Below, piece after piece: positions 1 to 7,202 of a stretch of DNA of 32,803 nt. The DNA is taken from the NCBI GenBank assembly GCA_947627245.1, contig CANQVH010000041.1, positions 1 through 32,803 of the forward strand, written 5' to 3'. The stretch comes from an uncultured Lachnospiraceae bacterium (GTDB lineage: Bacteria > Bacillota > Clostridia > Lachnospirales > Lachnospiraceae). Both the position numbers and the translations under genes were made by a program. Below the pieces are notes generated by a model. The model was given only the letters and a program-made list of their open reading frames with translations, was not told the origin of the DNA and searched no databases. Every line of letters begins with the position of its first letter. Position 1 is the first letter of the stretch.

Positions 1-100
1 TACCTTTTTTCAACCTGCATAAAATTTTCAAAGTTCACAAATTTCTGCTTGACTTTTTATTTGCAGACTTGATTAAATAGTTTTGTTTGCAATTCACTTG

Positions 101-132
101 CGCATGAAACTATCAATCAGAAGTTTCATGCG
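101..132. repeat. Perfect 11-bp inverted repeat (hairpin)
   Basis: CGCATGAAACT at 101-111 is matched by AGTTTCATGCG at 122-132, with a 10-nt loop. No T-run follows on either strand, so it is not a standard intrinsic terminator. It lies just beyond the stop of the DinD-like fragment. Bases 1-100 are AT-rich and I see no gene in them. Confidence 0.6.
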
Positions 133-133
133 A

Positions 134-277
134 TCAAATGTTACGTATTCTTAATGCAATTACCATATTTACGTCCTCCGAAATTAAATTGTTAAATTTG
201 CAAGATGCTTCTACGATTTTCCTGACTTCAGGAAAATCGTGTTCAGCATTATGTCCTGAATTTTCACAGGTAATCAT
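134..277 (-). pseudogene. Probable remnant of a DinD-like (DNA-damage-inducible protein D) gene
   Basis: A 47-codon minus-strand frame starts at an ATG (277-275) and ends at TGA (136-134). Its first half contains CENSGHNAEHDFPEVRKIVE, which resembles the central part of DinD-type proteins as I remember them (a Cys-x-x-Ser-Gly stretch followed by a 'DHFPxVRKMVE' stretch). The second half (about 23 residues) has no such resemblance, and the full-length partner is absent on both sides. I infer a decayed fragment that lies downstream of the solute-binding protein gene. A GGAG lies upstream of the ATG, so expression as a small protein cannot be excluded. The resemblance is from memory only. Confidence 0.35.
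213..240. repeat. Near-perfect 28-bp palindrome inside the DinD-like fragment
   Basis: ACGATTTTCCTGA (213-225) and TCAGGAAAATCGT (228-240) are exact reverse complements separated by 2 nt. The palindrome lies within codons for the DFPEVRKI stretch, so it could be a coincidence of coding sequence or a hairpin retained in the remnant. There is no U-tract after it on either strand. Confidence 0.6.
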
Positions 278-324
278 ATCTTTCTCCCTGCTAAGTCAAC
301 AATGTTTACATACCGAACAGGCTC

Positions 325-1716
325 TTACTCATGAAGCGTACTGTTTTTACGTCCTTCAGATATCGCTGTATTTAATTTTTCCTGCAAATTACTTGCGCAT
401 TCTTCCGGAGTAACAGCAAAATTACCGTCTGCCTCTTTGGTCAAAAGCAACGCAATTTCTTTGTAAAACACACTCCTGACAGAATTGTCACTTCCCTGCC
501 AGTTCGGGAGATTATGTGTATAATCAACTGAATTTCCGGTATTATTTGAGAACGCCTCCAAAAGCAGGATATCATCTTTGTATTTTTCCATGACTTTCTT
601 GCTCACAGGGATACTCCCGGCGGAACATTCAAGCCATTGATCGGTTTCATAGAAATATCTCAGGAAATCCTTCGCTATTTCTATTTTCTCGCTGTCTCCG
701 TTATCAAAAATCTCAAATCCTTCGTTGAAGATCGTACAGTGATTGCCGGGGTAATTAACAAAGCCGTATTTCTTAAAAGTATTTGTTTCCTCATTGTAAT
801 CTTCTTTTACTCTGCTGTACGTTGAACTTCCCAGATTAAAGTTATAAAAAGTAAGCTCGTCCATTTTGAATTTACTGCTGTTGTCGGACATTGTTTTGTC
901 ATACGGAACAGGCAGATACCAGCCTGAATCCACACCGTTCTGAAGCCACCTGAGGGCGGAAATAACATCAGGATTATCAGCAAGATCAAAATTATTGTCG
1001 CTGTCAAACAGGTCGCCGCCGAAAGCGCGCAGCATTGTCATTATGTGAGTATCGCCCTGATTATCTTTTGCGTACATCATCATAGGAACTTTCCCCTTGC
1101 CCTCTTTTGCAAATCCGTCCGCAAGCGTATTCAGTATCTTTGTCCAGTCCTCCATGCTCCAGCTTGAAATCACTGCGCCCTCGTCAATGTATTCGTTCAA
1201 ACCGTATTGTTCAAGCATCTCCCTGTTATATATGAGAATGTTCTCAGAACACATATAGGGCAGCATATAGAGCTTATCATTAAATCGTCCGTGTTCCAAA
1301 AAGGCAGGGTATATATCCTCTTTCATTTCCGGTGTAAGGACGTCGTCTACCGGAACAACTTTTCCTGTATGGATAAACGAGCTCATATTGAAAAATCCGT
1401 CATATAAGATATCGGCCGCGTCGCTTTTACCGAAAGAATTTGTGATTGCCTTCGTTTCCTCACCGCCTTCAAATTCTATGACTTCTATTCTGACGTCTTT
1501 ATCATACTGCGCAATAAAATCCTTGCTCGCAAGTTCGAGGAGCGTATAGGCATTTTTTACATTTTCATTAGAAATGCAATTCATAGTACTGGTATGCGGC
1601 ACTTTTATAATAATTTCTTTTTCCGGTTCTTTTTGTCCGGAACAAGCGGAAAGGCAGAAGGAAAATAACACTGCTATGACGATCTCCAATAAAAATGCAG
1701 GAATTCTTTTTCTCAT
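325..1716 (-). CDS. Extracellular solute-binding lipoprotein (ABC family 1 type)
   Basis: The 463-residue protein has a lipoprotein signal: basic MRKR, a hydrophobic stretch, then LSAC with the lipidated Cys at about residue 25. The rest has the pattern of family-1 (carbohydrate/peptide) binding proteins: FAKEGKGKVPMMMYAKDNQG, RWLQNGVDSGWYLP, an aromatic-rich NEGFEIFD stretch and the C-terminal SAGSIPVSKKVMEKY. It should sit on the outer face of the membrane and bind a small ligand. The start has a good ribosome binding site (AGGAG, about 9 nt upstream). It begins 13 nt after the stop of the hybrid kinase, so the two are almost certainly co-transcribed. No ABC permease or ATPase gene is present in the window, so it may feed ligand information to the kinase or use a permease encoded elsewhere. 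The ligand is unknown. Confidence 0.85.
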   Translation of the reverse strand: MRKRIPAFLLEIVIAVLFSFCLSACSGQKEPEKEIIIKVPHTSTMNCISNENVKNAYTLLELASKDFIAQYDKDVRIEVIEFEGGEETKAITNSFGKSDAADILYDGFFNMSSFIHTGKVVPVDDVLTPEMKEDIYPAFLEHGRFNDKLYMLPYMCSENILIYNREMLEQYGLNEYIDEGAVISSWSMEDWTKILNTLADGFAKEGKGKVPMMMYAKDNQGDTHIMTMLRAFGGDLFDSDNNFDLADNPDVISALRWLQNGVDSGWYLPVPYDKTMSDNSSKFKMDELTFYNFNLGSSTYSRVKEDYNEETNTFKKYGFVNYPGNHCTIFNEGFEIFDNGDSEKIEIAKDFLRYFYETDQWLECSAGSIPVSKKVMEKYKDDILLLEAFSNNTGNSVDYTHNLPNWQGSDNSVRSVFYKEIALLLTKEADGNFAVTPEECASNLQEKLNTAISEGRKNSTLHE

Positions 1717-1729
1717 TTTTCTAATCTCC

Positions 1730-3940
1730 TTATTGACTGTTACGTTTTTCGTGATCGATTTTCTCCATTTTACTAAGCAGGGTATTGATATCGATCGGCT
1801 TTGTCAAAAAGTCGTCCATTCCGCTGTCTAAAGCCTTGTCCCTGTCCTCCTGAAAACTGTTTGCGGTACAGGCGAATATGGTAACCGTTTTGGCGTCTTC
1901 ACGGTGAAGTTCCCTGATCCTCGCCGACGCCTCGCAGCCGTCCATGACAGGCATACGCATATCCATAAGGATTATGCTGAACTCGTTTATCTTTGATCTC
2001 TCAAAGATCTCTACAGCCTCCTGACCGTTCTCGGCGTGTACGGGAACAAATCCGAACTGGCTCAGTATCTCCATCAGTATTTCCGCATTCAGTTCGTTAT
2101 CTTCGGCAACAAGAATTTTCGTTGACTTGGCGTTGTTGCCGGAATGATCCGCCGCTTTTTCGGCATCTTCCGAATTTACCTTCAGATAGTCCGGAATTTC
2201 ACAGACTTCAGCAGGAATTTTAACCGTAAACGTACTGCCTTTGTTTAATTCGCTCTCTACGCTTATTTCTCCGCCCATTGCATTTACAAGCAGCTTGCTT
2301 ATCGCCATTCCCAGGCCTGTGCCTTTGGTGGAGTTGGATGTGCTGCTGCGATCTTGGGTAAATTTATTAAATATTTCATTCATAAATTCCTTACTCATTC
2401 CGCAGCCTGTATCCTCGCAGGCAAAAGTAGTCATAACATGATTTTCGTCGATCATGCTCTGATTTACCGAAAATTTTATAGATCCTCCCTCCGGAGTAAA
2501 TTTTGCCGCGTTGCCGACAATGTTCATAAGCACTTGTTTTATATGTACCTCATCACACTGTATACACGGGACCGTTATATGGATCTCTTTTATAAATTCA
2601 ACTCCACGTCCTGTAATATTATCGTACTGCATGGAACAAACAGCCTCTGACATTGTTTCGACCAACATCGGGGCACGGGTAATTTCCACTTTCCCCGCCT
2701 GAAGTTTGGATATATCCAGCACATCGTTTATGAGCGCAAGCAGATATTCTGCCGTATTCTGCGATTTCTTCAGCCACTCTTTTATCTGAAGATGTTTCTC
2801 CGGAGTATCAATTGAATTCATCATCAGGTAATTTAATCCGACAATACCGTTCAACGGCGTGCGGATCTCGTGGCTCATATTGGACAAGAATTCGCTTTGC
2901 GCCTTTTCCTGAGCGTGGGCCATCTGCGTTTTTCTTTGCATGATAATGGTCGCTACGAACGCAATGATGATGACAAGGATCGCAGCGCTCATTGCTGCAA
3001 TAATCAGCAAAACAAATAATCTTGTCTGGTCTTTCACTACCTTATCGCTTACCGACATGATAAAATACCAGTCAACACTGCTGCTGTTTAACGGGGCGCA
3101 GTAGTTCAGTTCACGAACGCCGTTTTTTTCCATAGAGAACCAGAACTCTTCGCGTGCATGCATTTTTTCCTGTATATCGGAGGGCGTGAGGTCCGATCTG
3201 TCACAGCGTTCCACTATATCAAACAAATTATCAGAGACAGAACTTGCCGCGTCTTTTCTGTCCACAACATATTCGCCTTTTTCATCGACTACCGAACTGT
3301 AGCCTTGTGTATTACCTGATCCATCAACATAATTTTCGATTACAAGACCGTCTACAATAGAAGACCTCTTGCAAACTCCTATCACGGCATAAACCTCTTT
3401 TTGATCTTCGCCGATTCTTATACCGGATAATACTTCATCTTTTGGATTGTCCGGCAGTCTGTAACCGTAAATTACAACTTTATCGGAGCCCATTACAGGA
3501 AGCGAATCATAACCGATGACTTTGTAACTGTCAGTATTTGCGAACAGATCCATATACGGGTAATAATCCGCATCTTCGCTGCCTTTTCTGTAAGTAACAT
3601 CGGTATAATAGGAACCGTCTTCCATAAGCAGATAGACTTTGTCGAATGTTGATTCATACGCTTCAATTCCCAGATATTCGTTTATTTGGCTTACAGTCTG
3701 AAGGTTCTGACTGTTTCGCTTCAGTCTTTCGCCTATGCGCTGCTGGTTTTTCCAGCTATATTCAATAAACATAGTGATGGTATTACGGTCATGCACAGCA
3801 ACTTCCCTGATGTTGTCGACCGCTGCATCTTCGAGGATATTTCCTGTCACAATCGAATATACATAGATCGCCAAAAAGAATACGATTATTACAAAACAAA
3901 TGAATAATGCATAGAAATGTTTGCTTTTTGCTCGTTTCAT
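1730..3940 (-). CDS. Membrane hybrid sensor histidine kinase / response regulator
   Basis: This 736-residue protein has a membrane segment at about 9-31, an extracytoplasmic sensor region at about 32-305 (probably Cache-like; no motif is decisive), and a second membrane segment at about 308-334. A HisKA domain follows with FLSNMSHEIRTPLNG (phospho-accepting His357). The HATPase domain has an N-box around N473/N477, DTGCG at 510-514 and KGTGLGM at 539-545. A C-terminal receiver has acidic E613/D614, phospho-acceptor D660 in ILMDMRMPVMDG and K714 in TKP. All catalytic residues are present, so an active kinase with internal phosphorelay is expected. It has no DNA-binding output domain, so it must pass phosphate to another protein or act through it. 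No partner Hpt or regulator gene is in the window. The solute-binding gene follows after 13 nt. Confidence 0.93.
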   Translation of the reverse strand: MKRAKSKHFYALFICFVIIVFFLAIYVYSIVTGNILEDAAVDNIREVAVHDRNTITMFIEYSWKNQQRIGERLKRNSQNLQTVSQINEYLGIEAYESTFDKVYLLMEDGSYYTDVTYRKGSEDADYYPYMDLFANTDSYKVIGYDSLPVMGSDKVVIYGYRLPDNPKDEVLSGIRIGEDQKEVYAVIGVCKRSSIVDGLVIENYVDGSGNTQGYSSVVDEKGEYVVDRKDAASSVSDNLFDIVERCDRSDLTPSDIQEKMHAREEFWFSMEKNGVRELNYCAPLNSSSVDWYFIMSVSDKVVKDQTRLFVLLIIAAMSAAILVIIIAFVATIIMQRKTQMAHAQEKAQSEFLSNMSHEIRTPLNGIVGLNYLMMNSIDTPEKHLQIKEWLKKSQNTAEYLLALINDVLDISKLQAGKVEITRAPMLVETMSEAVCSMQYDNITGRGVEFIKEIHITVPCIQCDEVHIKQVLMNIVGNAAKFTPEGGSIKFSVNQSMIDENHVMTTFACEDTGCGMSKEFMNEIFNKFTQDRSSTSNSTKGTGLGMAISKLLVNAMGGEISVESELNKGSTFTVKIPAEVCEIPDYLKVNSEDAEKAADHSGNNAKSTKILVAEDNELNAEILMEILSQFGFVPVHAENGQEAVEIFERSKINEFSIILMDMRMPVMDGCEASARIRELHREDAKTVTIFACTANSFQEDRDKALDSGMDDFLTKPIDINTLLSKMEKIDHEKRNSQ

Positions 3941-3959
3941 AAATTCACAGCTTTCTTAT

Positions 3960-3989
3960 AATGTACCGCATATATGCGTTTGTTTTCAA
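3960..3989 (-). promoter_or_regulatory. Candidate promoter of the kinase/solute-binding operon with a palindrome in the spacer
   Basis: On the minus strand TTGAAA (3989-3984) and TACATT (3965-3960) are 18 nt apart, a plausible sigma-A pair. A perfect 12-bp palindrome, CGCATATATGCG (3967-3978), fills most of the spacer and could be an operator. The kinase ATG is at 3940. The -10 match is moderate. I see no gene in the rest of 3941-4131, only AT-rich sequence and a weak AAGCAG/CTGCTT hairpin near 4027. Confidence 0.45.
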
Positions 3990-4131
3990 ATAAATCTATC
4001 ATTCTGAATAAATGATATCTTTATCAAGCAGTTTCCCTTGGATAGCTGCTTTTATTAGAACATATAATATGTTATTTGTCAATAATCTGTAACTTCATGA
4101 AAAATCATTGTAAATAAGCAAACGGGACAGC

Positions 4132-4676
4132 TTATTCCCGCAGCGCGCCAAGGTCAATCTTATAGATCATTTCTGTGTGCATGATCCAATGTCTTGAAAA
4201 CGGCATTTGAATGAGTCCTCGAATGTCTTTATTGCACCAATAATCAATCAGCCAGATTGCTTTTTCATCGTCGCTTACTACATGCAGCGATTCTAAGCAT
4301 CCTTTTCTTTCTTCCGGTATTTTTCTTTTCAATTCATCATAAGATAACCGTTCCAACATTTTCTCAGTGCTTTCACATACTTCAAAAATATAGGAGTACA
4401 ATTCTTCGAGATTAAGCTGTTTTGAAAAGTCTGCAATCTGCTGTTTCATCAGTTCATTTCCCGTTGTAATGATGGGTGAATGGATACGTTCCTTGTAATT
4501 GCCTGCAAAAAAATACCTGTTCATCTTCCTTTATCACGGTATGCGCAACGATATCTTCAATGCGAAAAATATGCCAGATAGAATAGGCGATCGTCTTACT
4601 ATGATAACCATCCGCGTTTATGAAAGGAATTGCGTTAAAATCTTCTCTGCGTAATCTCAGACCATTCCTTATTCAT
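4132..4676 (-). pseudogene. Frameshifted DinB-family (metal-binding four-helix) gene
   Basis: The largest open piece (4132-4524, 130 codons) contains ERIHSPIITTGNEL, WLIDYWCNKDIRGLIQMPFS and RHWIMH, as in DinB-superfamily proteins. In another frame upstream (about 4650-4507) the same protein continues: FINADGYHSKTIAYSIWHIF followed by RIEDIVAHTVIKEDEQVFF. The two pieces meet at a run of seven T (A on the + strand, 4507-4513); removing one T joins them in frame. Further upstream an ATG at 4676-4674 starts MNKEWSEI, typical of this family's start, but runs into a stop near 4637. There the frame is broken again, and the usual 30-50 residues between start and 'GYHSKT' are missing. At least two lesions make this a pseudogene, unless the T-run is a sequencing error, which would leave the 5' lesion. 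Confidence 0.8.
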
Positions 4677-4700
4677 AATTCCATTCCCTTCAGGTGCCGA

Positions 4701-4854
4701 TCAGCCTCTTTCGCAGAACAACTCAACCTCTTCACCCAGCGGCCCGACACAGAACGCAACTCTGATCGGGTACGGCAGTGAAGAATTCCTTTACCCTGAC
4801 AAGCTCATCTTTGCTCCCGCATTTCATTGATATATGATGGATTCCTTTTATCAT
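4701..4854 (-). pseudogene. Internally deleted VOC / glyoxalase-fold gene remnant
   Basis: An ATG at 4854-4852 begins MIKGIHHISMKCGSKDELVR plus VKEFFT, the standard N-terminus of small VOC (glyoxalase/bleomycin-resistance) proteins, with the first metal-ligand position at the HH. In the next frame it continues directly with LPYPIRVAFCVGPLGEEVEL plus FCERG and TGA (4703-4701), the standard C-terminus. The central 70-80 residues of a normal ~125-residue protein are absent and the junction shifts frame. Only about 24 nt separate it from the DinB-like remnant, so the two probably formed one small operon that has decayed. Nothing recognisable lies between it and the flavoprotein stop (4855-4943). 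Confidence 0.75.
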
Positions 4855-4943
4855 TGCAGTTTCTCCGAACATTATATTGCGCCCATTTATAGGCCGTGCG
4901 AATTTGTAATCTATGCCTAAATTTGTTCCAAAGGATACTGCTC

Positions 4944-6395
4944 CTATATACCCATTCCGGCCGACTGCCCGGCGACAAATCCACTCGCCCACGCCCACTG
5001 CAGGTTGTAGCCTCCGCACGGCCCGTCCACGTCAAGCAGTTCCCCGGCAAAATAGAGATTCCGGTGCAGCTTCGACTCTAACGTCTCTGCATCAATCTCC
5101 CTGCAGTCCACGCCGCCGCTACATACCTGACATTCGTCAAAGGAGCGCACACCCGTCACAGAAAGCGGGAATGTTTTCATACAAGAAACCAGCCTGTCGA
5201 TTGCTCCGACATCCTGTTTCTCACAAATCTTCGATTTTTTGTTCTCTGTTCTTTCAAACGGCTCTGTGCAAGTCCTTGATTTCTTGATTCTCGCAGATGC
5301 TCCACCGCAATTTTGCTCAATCAGTTCTTTGCAAGTCTGCGATTTCTTGATCCCCGCTCCCGCAAGGACGACCGGAATCAGCTTCTCATGCAGCATTCCC
5401 TTCAGGAGCACCGCCACGGTTTCTTTTGGCAGTTCCTTTGCGCGTGCGGACAGCAAACTCGCCAGATAAGCATATTCAAATTCCGGCAGCAGATCAATGG
5501 ACAAGGTATATTGAACACCCATTTGTCTGGCTGATTGCCTTGTCTGTCTGGTGCTCGCAGAGTCAAATTGTCTCAGATCTTCCGCCCCCACAAAGCGCGA
5601 AAGCTGGAACACTACGATCCCGGACACTCCGTACTTCGTCCACTGGAGCTCACCCGTTTCTTCCTTTACTGATCGTCCGTCCGCAAGAAGCATAACTCTT
5701 GCGCGGCAGCGTACACCGGCGAGCGATGCAAGAAAATCTCCGGAGCAATTCAATGCGGCGAGCGCCGGACGGGGCTCTATGATCCTATGCCCGAGCTGTG
5801 CCGCAAATCGGTAGCCGCTTCCATCCGAGCCAGTCTTCGGCAGGCAGCGCGAACCGCAGGCAAGAACAACCGCATCCGCCTGATACGACCACGAGGATGT
5901 CTTCACGCTCCATCGCTCAGACGGCATCTCTTCTGAATCCCGGATCTGTGCATATTCCTCTTTTTCATTTTTTGTCCCTGAATCTACAGTCTCTATCGTT
6001 TCAATCTTTTCATTCAGCTTCAGCTTTACCTTCAGCCTGCGCAGCTCCGCCAGCAGCACATCGAGCACCGCGGAGGACTGCATGCTGTACGGATAAACAT
6101 ACCCGTTTTTCTCCACGGTCAGAAGTCCCAACGCCTCAAAAAAACGGCGCGAATCCTCCGCCCCGAAACGTTCTGTCGCAAGCTGCGCGAGCCTTCGTCC
6201 GCTCCCGTAATAGCGCGTGGGAAGCTCCGAATCCATATTCGTAAGATTACATCTGCCGTTCCCGGTCAGAAGGAGCTTGCGTCCCGGACGATCCATCGCC
6301 TCAAGAAGCGTCACCTCTGCGCCTGCTCTTGCCGCCGTGACCGCCGCCATCAGGCCGGCTGCCCCCGCTCCGGCTATGATTACTTTTCGTATCAT
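4944..6395 (-). CDS. BaiN/HI0933-like FAD-dependent oxidoreductase
   Basis: The 483-residue flavoprotein begins with a Rossmann dinucleotide site (IIAGAGAAGLMAA, residues 7-18), then RPGRKLLLTGNGRCNLTN, the signature of the HI0933/YhiN/BaiN family. The second FAD contact is the C-terminal FAGELLDVDGPCGGYNLQWA. The family is annotated as NAD(P)/FAD-dependent or aminoacetone-oxidase-like; BaiN has been linked to bile-acid dehydroxylation, but the substrate here cannot be read from sequence. The protein is longer than the usual ~400-420 residues, partly because of a repetitive stretch at residues 349-394 just before the conserved TFPLSVTGVRSFDECQVCSG. The start lies 3 nt after the HepT stop, so translation is probably coupled to the toxin-antitoxin pair. 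Confidence 0.85.
   Translation of the reverse strand: MIRKVIIAGAGAAGLMAAVTAARAGAEVTLLEAMDRPGRKLLLTGNGRCNLTNMDSELPTRYYGSGRRLAQLATERFGAEDSRRFFEALGLLTVEKNGYVYPYSMQSSAVLDVLLAELRRLKVKLKLNEKIETIETVDSGTKNEKEEYAQIRDSEEMPSERWSVKTSSWSYQADAVVLACGSRCLPKTGSDGSGYRFAAQLGHRIIEPRPALAALNCSGDFLASLAGVRCRARVMLLADGRSVKEETGELQWTKYGVSGIVVFQLSRFVGAEDLRQFDSASTRQTRQSARQMGVQYTLSIDLLPEFEYAYLASLLSARAKELPKETVAVLLKGMLHEKLIPVVLAGAGIKKSQTCKELIEQNCGGASARIKKSRTCTEPFERTENKKSKICEKQDVGAIDRLVSCMKTFPLSVTGVRSFDECQVCSGGVDCREIDAETLESKLHRNLYFAGELLDVDGPCGGYNLQWAWASGFVAGQSAGMGI
5214..5351 (-). repeat. Threefold degenerate repeat inside the BaiN-like gene
   Basis: Residues 349-360 (IKKSQTCKELIEQ-like), 370-382 (IKKSRTCTEPFER) and 386-394 (NKKSKICEK) repeat a Lys-Lys-Ser-x-x-Cys pattern. 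On the + strand the matching pieces are variants of GCAAGTCTGCGATTTCTTGAT. The copies lie in an insertion relative to the family and are separated by unrelated linkers. Confidence 0.7.
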
Positions 6396-6398
6396 AAT

Positions 6399-6761
6399 TC
6401 ACCCGTTATTTTCTTCCTTCTGGCTGCCTAAAATATCTCTACATTTCTTTTCCAGTTCCGGAATATTATCTTTTAGGGTCTCCCAAACAATTTCATGGTC
6501 TACGCGTGCATAATCATGCGCAAACAAATTGCGCATACTCTTGATCTGCTGCCAAGGAACCTTCGGATATGTCGTTTTCATTTCTTCCGATAATTGTGCA
6601 GTCAATTCACCGATTTGAATAATGCACATACTACATGCATACTGAAAAGCAAAGTCGGATTCATATATTTTATAGTCGTCTCCAAAACGTTCAATCAGTC
6701 TTCTAATATCAATGCAATACTGCCTGATCTTTTGCAGGATAAGTCTGTCCTTCGGGTTCAT
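6399..6761 (-). CDS. hepT: HepT-like ribonuclease toxin (DUF86)
   Basis: This 120-residue all-helical protein matches the HepT/DUF86 family: MNPKDRLILQKIRQYC start, YESDFAFQYACSMCIIQIGE in the middle, and the R-x4-H-x-Y ribonuclease motif in RNLFAHDY (about residues 76-83). HepT is the toxin of the MntA-HepT system; the family member studied best is neutralised by nucleotidyl transfer to the Tyr of this motif. The start has an AGGAGG 12 nt upstream, inside the upstream mntA gene, giving a 53-nt overlap. The downstream flavoprotein starts 3 nt after its stop. Confidence 0.88.
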   Translation of the reverse strand: MNPKDRLILQKIRQYCIDIRRLIERFGDDYKIYESDFAFQYACSMCIIQIGELTAQLSEEMKTTYPKVPWQQIKSMRNLFAHDYARVDHEIVWETLKDNIPELEKKCRDILGSQKEENNG

Positions 6762-7050
6762 AAATAAGTATTGCCTCCTTTTTGATTCTATTTAAAAAAT
6801 CACGATCACTGCTCGTTGTCGTAACCACATCTACATGCACTTTAAATATATCCTCCAACGCGGAGACAAAGCCGAAATACTGCAAAAGATTCCTCATACT
6901 GCCTTTATCAATCAGAAGGTCAATATCGCTGGATTCTGTTGCTTCTCCGCGTGCATATGAACCGAAAACATAAAGTCTGGCTACACCATATTCTTTGGCA
7001 ATCGGTATACTGTTCTTTTTGATTGTGTCTAAAGAATAAGCCTTTTTCAT
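6709..7050 (-). CDS. mntA: MntA-like minimal nucleotidyltransferase antitoxin
   Basis: This 113-residue protein has the minimal nucleotidyltransferase core: VFGSYARGEATESSDIDLLI (about residues 28-47), i.e. GSxxRG followed by the DxD metal-binding aspartates. A downstream VHVDVVTTTS supplies the third acidic position. In MntA-HepT systems this enzyme AMPylates or polyAMPylates the HepT toxin. The ribosome binding site AGAGGTGA lies upstream of the ATG at 7050. The gene is more AT-rich than the core genes on either side, as is common for acquired toxin-antitoxin modules. Confidence 0.88.
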   Translation of the reverse strand: MKKAYSLDTIKKNSIPIAKEYGVARLYVFGSYARGEATESSDIDLLIDKGSMRNLLQYFGFVSALEDIFKVHVDVVTTTSSDRDFLNRIKKEAILIYEPEGQTYPAKDQAVLH

Positions 7051-7097
7051 GGTATCATCACCTCTGTTCCAGATGCTGAATTATTTGCCCGATATTA

Positions 7098-7125
7098 ATG
7101 ATACTATATCATATTCGTTCGTAAA
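7098..7125 (-). promoter_or_regulatory. Candidate promoter of mntA-hepT
   Basis: On the minus strand TTTACG (7125-7120) and TATCAT (7103-7098) are 16 nt apart in an AT-rich gap upstream of mntA. TATAGT (7108-7103) is an alternative -10. The match is moderate. A short CAGCT/AGCTG hairpin near 7150-7165 may help end the upstream transcript. Confidence 0.3.
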
Positions 7126-7202
7126 TATCCACGCAATCATGGCAAACAGCTCTTTTAGCTGACGCATTTTTTACTGCACTACCCCAAATACATCTTGTAA
7201 TT

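Noticed and set aside
4027..4056. AAGCAG/CTGCTT hairpin with T-rich tail on the + strand
   Set aside because: It would terminate + strand transcription, but no + strand gene ends there, and on the minus strand no T-run follows.
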